Shown piece by piece: positions 61,801 through 64,000 of a stretch of 64,000 nucleotides of DNA. The notes below the pieces were generated by a model that saw only the letters and a list, made by a program, of their open reading frames with translations, did no database searches and was not told the DNA's origin. The number at the start of each line of letters is the position of its first letter. Within the stretch, counting starts at the first letter, position 1. The position numbers and the translations under genes were made by a program. The stretch comes from [Clostridium] scindens (GTDB lineage: Bacteria; Bacillota; Clostridia; Lachnospirales; Lachnospiraceae), in contig NZ_CP080442.1 of the NCBI RefSeq assembly GCF_019597925.1, positions 3,363,501-3,427,500 on the forward strand, in the 5' to 3' direction.

Positions 61801-62319
61801 TTTCAACTGATCTGATGATGCAGATCCGTTTTTGATTGCTGTTACCAGCTTACTGCCCAGGACGTCCGCATAATCATCCACGTCCGCTCCCAGAGCATCA
61901 AATAATTTGCTGAGACGTTCGGTATTTGTAGCCAGTCTGTCCTGTTCGGTGTTTAATCCGTCCAGTTCTGACTGATATCGGCTCAATGTTGCCTTGGTTG
62001 CCTCAACTTCTCGCTGGAAAGCCATGTACTCCTCCTGGCCAATCTTTCCGGCCTCCAGAGCTGCTGTCACATCTTTCTGTGCCGCCTCCAGCGTGTCCAA
62101 TTTGCTTGCTGTGTCTGCTATCGCATTTTTCAGTAATTCCTGTTTTTGCGCTACCAGCACCGTATTTGATGGATCTAATTTCAGCAGAGTGTTCACGTCT
62201 TTCAGCTGTGCCTGAGTATTTTTCAGCTTGTCGTTTACACCGCTTAGGGCTTTCTGCAGGCCTGTGGTATCTCCGCCAATTTCAATCGTTATTCCTTTGA
62301 TATTCCGGCCTGCTGCCAT
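58873..62319 (-). CDS. Tape measure protein
   Basis: 1148 residues, setting tail length inside the tail tube. An N-terminal coiled coil (LSGVNDKLKNTQAQLKDVNTL) is followed by a TP901-type core (about 260-560) and two hydrophobic segments (about 590-650). Trp-rich repeats with a 44-residue period follow (about 660-760, encoded near 60040-60310), then helical repeats of ENLKxSVVQTAxNLKxSA type. The gene size predicts a medium-long siphovirus tail. Confidence 0.92.
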   Translation of the reverse strand: MAAGRNIKGITIEIGGDTTGLQKALSGVNDKLKNTQAQLKDVNTLLKLDPSNTVLVAQKQELLKNAIADTASKLDTLEAAQKDVTAALEAGKIGQEEYMAFQREVEATKATLSRYQSELDGLNTEQDRLATNTERLSKLFDALGADVDDYADVLGSKLVTAIKNGSASSDQLKLAIEKIGRSATDGKADIKQMTDALDTVDDGQAIKNLIQDLKEAGTQADNTSEQLDEMGKTISAGALMEAADQLSGLGDKITELGDKAKDAFLETQDATVKASTYFGETGKAAEETAGVIKDVYAEGVGDSMDSVSNAVITVKKNLKDLDETTLTHLTEQAITLDELYGIDMNETLRGVNSLMEQYGLTAQQAMDYIVKGTQNGLDKTNELGDNLSEHSGKFAQAGYSAQEYFQLLQNGLDNGAYNLDKVNDAINEVTTRLVDGTIADSLSKIDEKTGEVQAGTGGWSKEVEDVFKQWQQGGATQKDVIDAIVTDIQNTENQQDKLNKAALAFGTMAEDGNAKFIESLTTVGDTYDDVAGSAENMFDQSTTDSQTFEASMRQLEQSLVPLGEALMNLANNIIPPIAHGIKTIGEFFGKLPEPVQNFVVILGAVIAAFTTLAPAILAVINIVSILGVATLGPIIGIIAGVAAAITAIIAIVKNWGAISEWFGEIWEKVKEKCSQVWESICSFFTETIPQAWDSLVSKFQSIPEWWAGIWQQVGDFFSQIWQSICSFFTDTIPQAWQNVVSWFQGIPEWWSGIWQQVADFFSGIWQSMMENPVLSSIVTTIQELWQNAVTTLQGIWSGLTEIASGAWELLKNTILAPVLLLIDLVTGDFTQLASDAQNIWQNIQDAASQIWSGIQQVVTSFAEGLVTHVVTLVTGFMDTLSSLWDMIKQTALNTWENLKNSVVQTATNLKDSAIQALQNLKESAYQKWQEMKQNAHDSWENLKSSVVQTAQNLKESAVQAFHNMVSGIGNALSSLGSTVRNGFWSAISFITSLPSQAVQWGRDFIDGIVSGIRNAIGRVRDAVSDVASTIRSFLHFSVPDEGPLTEYESWMPDFMQGLAKGIEKSKSVVADAIEGVSKDMTINANAMMDQSNAKQTNAIMNITSLLAQYLPYLAKSLNIEWDTGGVAAKLARDMDRELGILAEEGGFL

Positions 62320-62333
62320 CCCGTTCCACCTCC

Positions 62334-62526
62334 TTAGAACTTGTCAAAATCCTCCTGTGTGGCCATTCTTGGATATTTGTATGAATCATTCTGTTGCTCA
62401 GTAAACATATCCATGACCATTCCGACCGTAACCAGATCCAGATCCCGGATAGAGATCCCGACCTGACAGCATCTCAGGAGAAATAATGGAGTGTTTAGCT
62501 CCCGGCTACTCGGTCTAAGTTTTTTT
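62334..62526 (-). CDS. Tail chaperone T extension (made as GT fusion by frameshift)
   Basis: The second reading frame after the G-like gene encodes about 60 residues, with DLDLVTVGMVMDMFTEQQNDS and YPRMATQEDFDKF, typical of the T part of GT chaperones. It has no credible start of its own. It joins the G frame at an A8 run (62520-62527) 6 nt before the G stop, needing a +1 or -2 shift. The fusion assists tail-tube polymerisation on the tape measure. Confidence 0.8.
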
Positions 62527-62883
62527 TGCCTGACTTTTCGTCTCCTCATTCATATTCCAGAGTTCCAGAATGGCAGGCAGGATCTGATAAATGGAAAATG
62601 TGTTAAACTGTTCCAGCCAGTCCATGATATCCGGCGGTACATTCTCCGGATCTGCGTGCTTCGCCATGACATACGCGATATTTTCAAACATTTCCAGGTC
62701 CTCAATCGGAATCTCACTTGACTCCTTATCCTCTTTTTTGCCTTTCTTTTTCACAGACTTTGCTATCTTCTGCAAATCCATGAAAAGATCTCTGCGGAAT
62801 TTCATCCGGTAGATTCTCGGCACCGCTGCGGATGCCTTGAACTCTACCTCTCTGCCATCAATTTCCACCTTTTTTCTCAGCAT
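62515..62883 (-). CDS. Tail assembly chaperone (G-like)
   Basis: 122 residues: MLRKKVEIDGREVEFKASAA, PRIYRMKFRRDLF, Lys/Glu-rich middle, and EQFNTFSIYQILPAILELW before the frameshift site. It lies between the major tail protein and the tape measure, as in nearly all siphoviruses. AGGAGGG precedes the ATG. It ends ...KSQAKKT at the A8 slippery run. Confidence 0.85.
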   Translation of the reverse strand: MLRKKVEIDGREVEFKASAAVPRIYRMKFRRDLFMDLQKIAKSVKKKGKKEDKESSEIPIEDLEMFENIAYVMAKHADPENVPPDIMDWLEQFNTFSIYQILPAILELWNMNEETKSQAKKT

Positions 62884-62895
62884 GATCTATCCCTC

Positions 62896-63510
62896 CTATT
62901 TCTTTATTTCAGCTGTCTGTGCCGCCTCGCTTGTCACGGCAACCGGCTCATATACTTTGTTGTACCAACCTGTATATGTTCCATCTGCTGTGTCCGGTCC
63001 TGTCTGTACTTTTACCAGACCGTCTTTTCTCGGACTGTTTGTGATTGTCAGTGTCTCTGTTCCAGGGTCTACTGTCTCCTCTTTTGTCTCGGATGCAATA
63101 GACGGTCTGGTGCAGGTGCAGTTATATAAGCATCTGCGGATTGCTTTCACATCTCCATCAAACTCAAACAGTAGAGCGAACGGATTTGTTGTTTTGTTCG
63201 CATTTTCCGCCAGAACACCATTTTTATCCTGCTCCTCATTGAGAATTTCCACGCGGAACCAGCTCGGAATGAGTGCCATTTCCAGATCTCCCTCATATCC
63301 GTTGTTTGCGCTTGTCACATAGTACGCAATTCCGTCCGCGTAGAACTTGGAAATCTCTCCCTGTGCGTCCAGGCTGATGCTGATCGCTCCAGGAATACTT
63401 TTCGGAGTATCATACGTGTATGTAGTAGCTCCCTCTGTGGTCTTTTCTGTCTGCTTGGCCACATGAACGTTTTTAATGTTGTACTTGACTTTGTTCTCTG
63501 CTCCAGTCAT
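62896..63510 (-). CDS. Major tail protein
   Basis: 204 residues, mostly beta-rich, with KYNIKNVHVAKQ, KSIPGAISISLDAQGE, FYADGIAYYV and LFEFDGDVKAIRRCLYNCTCTRPS, resembling the phi13-type major tail family. It lies 12 nt before the chaperone gene and 3 nt after the tail completion gene. Confidence 0.88.
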   Translation of the reverse strand: MTGAENKVKYNIKNVHVAKQTEKTTEGATTYTYDTPKSIPGAISISLDAQGEISKFYADGIAYYVTSANNGYEGDLEMALIPSWFRVEILNEEQDKNGVLAENANKTTNPFALLFEFDGDVKAIRRCLYNCTCTRPSIASETKEETVDPGTETLTITNSPRKDGLVKVQTGPDTADGTYTGWYNKVYEPVAVTSEAAQTAEIKK

Positions 63511-63513
63511 TTT

Positions 63514-63840
63514 CTATACCTCCATTTCATATAATGACTCCCACATTTTCTCCGACTCCAGCCATTCAGATGCCGTCTGTTCCCAGGCAATGCCATATTT
63601 GTCCAGGACTTCCTCCAGCTTTTTCTCCAGCTCCCAGTCTTTGTCATCTGTGTAGAGTTCAATATCCAGTTTCGTGATCTTTTTGTATGTCTTGCCATCT
63701 GCGAAAAAATTATCTGTTCCCGGTGTCAGCCATACAACAATAGGGAGCGGGATGTCCTGCATCTCTTTCTGTGTGAAATGATGATATCTGAACGGGATTC
63801 CCATTTCTCCCAGCATCTGTTCAATTTGATCTTTGGTCAT
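63514..63840 (-). CDS. Tail completion / tail terminator-like protein
   Basis: 108 residues, FRYHHFTQKEMQDIPLPIVVWL, then KKITKLDIELYTDDKDWELE, typical of the small neck protein between gp10 and the major tail protein. Its ATG overlaps the stop of the upstream gene. Confidence 0.8.
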   Translation of the reverse strand: MTKDQIEQMLGEMGIPFRYHHFTQKEMQDIPLPIVVWLTPGTDNFFADGKTYKKITKLDIELYTDDKDWELEKKLEEVLDKYGIAWEQTASEWLESEKMWESLYEMEV

Positions 63841-64000
63841 AATCTCGTCCTCAGCTCCTTTTCCAGCTCATCTACTGCTGCCTCCTCTGCAGGTGCAATA
63901 TGCACTATGGCCTTGGTTCTTCCACCGCCCCGTTTCTGGTGTCCTTTCTCCAGCAGATGCGTCAGAGCATATTCCGGTTTTTCCGCATGGACAACCATTG
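63837..64000 (-). CDS. HK97 gp10-like head-tail protein (3' end, cut by window edge)
   Basis: The last 53 codons read VVHAEKPEYALTHLLEKGHQ, then KRGGGRTKAIVHIAPAEEAA and ELEKELRTRL before TGA. The stop overlaps the next ATG. Ends of gp10-family proteins look like this (AEYAYLLEYGHAxRxGG type). The rest is outside the window. Confidence 0.75.
   Translation of the reverse strand, partial: MVVHAEKPEYALTHLLEKGHQKRGGGRTKAIVHIAPAEEAAVDELEKELRTRL

Larger units (their letters stand above)
45600..64000 (-). mobile_element. Siphovirus-like prophage (incomplete, runs past window end)
   Basis: Leftward late genes run in standard order: gp10-like, tail completion, major tail, G/GT chaperones, tape measure, Dit, Tal/spike, fibre, holin, endolysin. 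A regulatory region with XRE proteins follows at 45600-46800. No integrase, terminase or capsid gene lies in the window; these should be to the right. The left limit is approximate. Confidence 0.88.

Overview
The window looks like a chromosome segment of a low-to-mid GC anaerobic Firmicute, most likely a Lachnospiraceae gut bacterium of the Clostridium scindens / Dorea / Faecalicatena type. The reasons are a type II fatty-acid cluster with FabK instead of FabI, an [FeFe]-hydrogenase, rubrerythrin, the two-subunit iron-sulfur serine dehydratase, type III glutamine synthetase, strong AGGAGG ribosome sites and Firmicute-type TTGACA/TATAAT promoters. The genus is an inference.

Chromosomal part (1-44546). 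1-8000: one long leftward operon fabH-acpP-fabK-fabD-fabG-fabF-accB-fabZ-accC-accD (accD is cut by the window edge), driven by a near-consensus promoter bracketed by two FabT-like operators. Two large related palindromes lie inside and upstream of it. 8100-16520: signal peptidase, two EamA exporters with an AraC regulator, and a small catabolic locus (KARI-like reductoisomerase, GntP permease, FadR-type repressor, SDR dehydrogenase, flavin reductase-like protein). 16500-21320: a CprABC/lantibiotic-immunity-like ABC exporter divergent from its OmpR-type two-component system, with helically phased direct repeats at the exporter promoter. 21300-25410: serine dehydratase with a DAACS symporter, divergent from a DUF4317 gene. 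25500-28800: tRNA-Leu, a MerR regulator, an intact IS4-family element sitting exactly in the loop of a terminator, and trmO behind a MerR-type 19-bp-spacer promoter. 28900-34860: an Asp/Tyr-rich membrane protein, a YjdF-like membrane protein, a two-gene SufC-SufB (SMS-like) iron-sulfur system and an AgrC/AgrA-like two-component pair. 35160-44340: tRNA-Leu, a hydrogenase ORF fused in frame to a reverse rubrerythrin that carries an in-frame TAG in place of a conserved Gln, a six-tRNA operon, housekeeping genes, an Asn-rich repeat protein and glnN with a terminator in its leader.

Prophage part (about 45600-64000, running off the right edge; an IS30-family transposase is at its left border). Leftward siphovirus-type late genes are: a gp10-like protein (cut by the edge), tail completion protein, major tail protein, G/GT tail chaperones with an A8 slippery run, tape measure, Dit, tail-spike/Tal protein, tail fibre, small proteins, holin and endolysin. 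A control region with XRE proteins and a repressor-type double operator follows.

The most striking system is a diversity-generating retroelement in the prophage. The C-terminal coding end of the tail-fibre gene carries a 102-nt variable repeat (52238-52339). It matches a 102-nt template repeat (52027-52128) except at 12 positions, and every one of the 12 is an adenine in the template's coding strand. A DGR-type reverse transcriptase (50578-51852, YMDD and GSYLSQ) lies directly downstream. No Avd gene is apparent. The system should diversify nine residues near the tip of the receptor-binding fibre.
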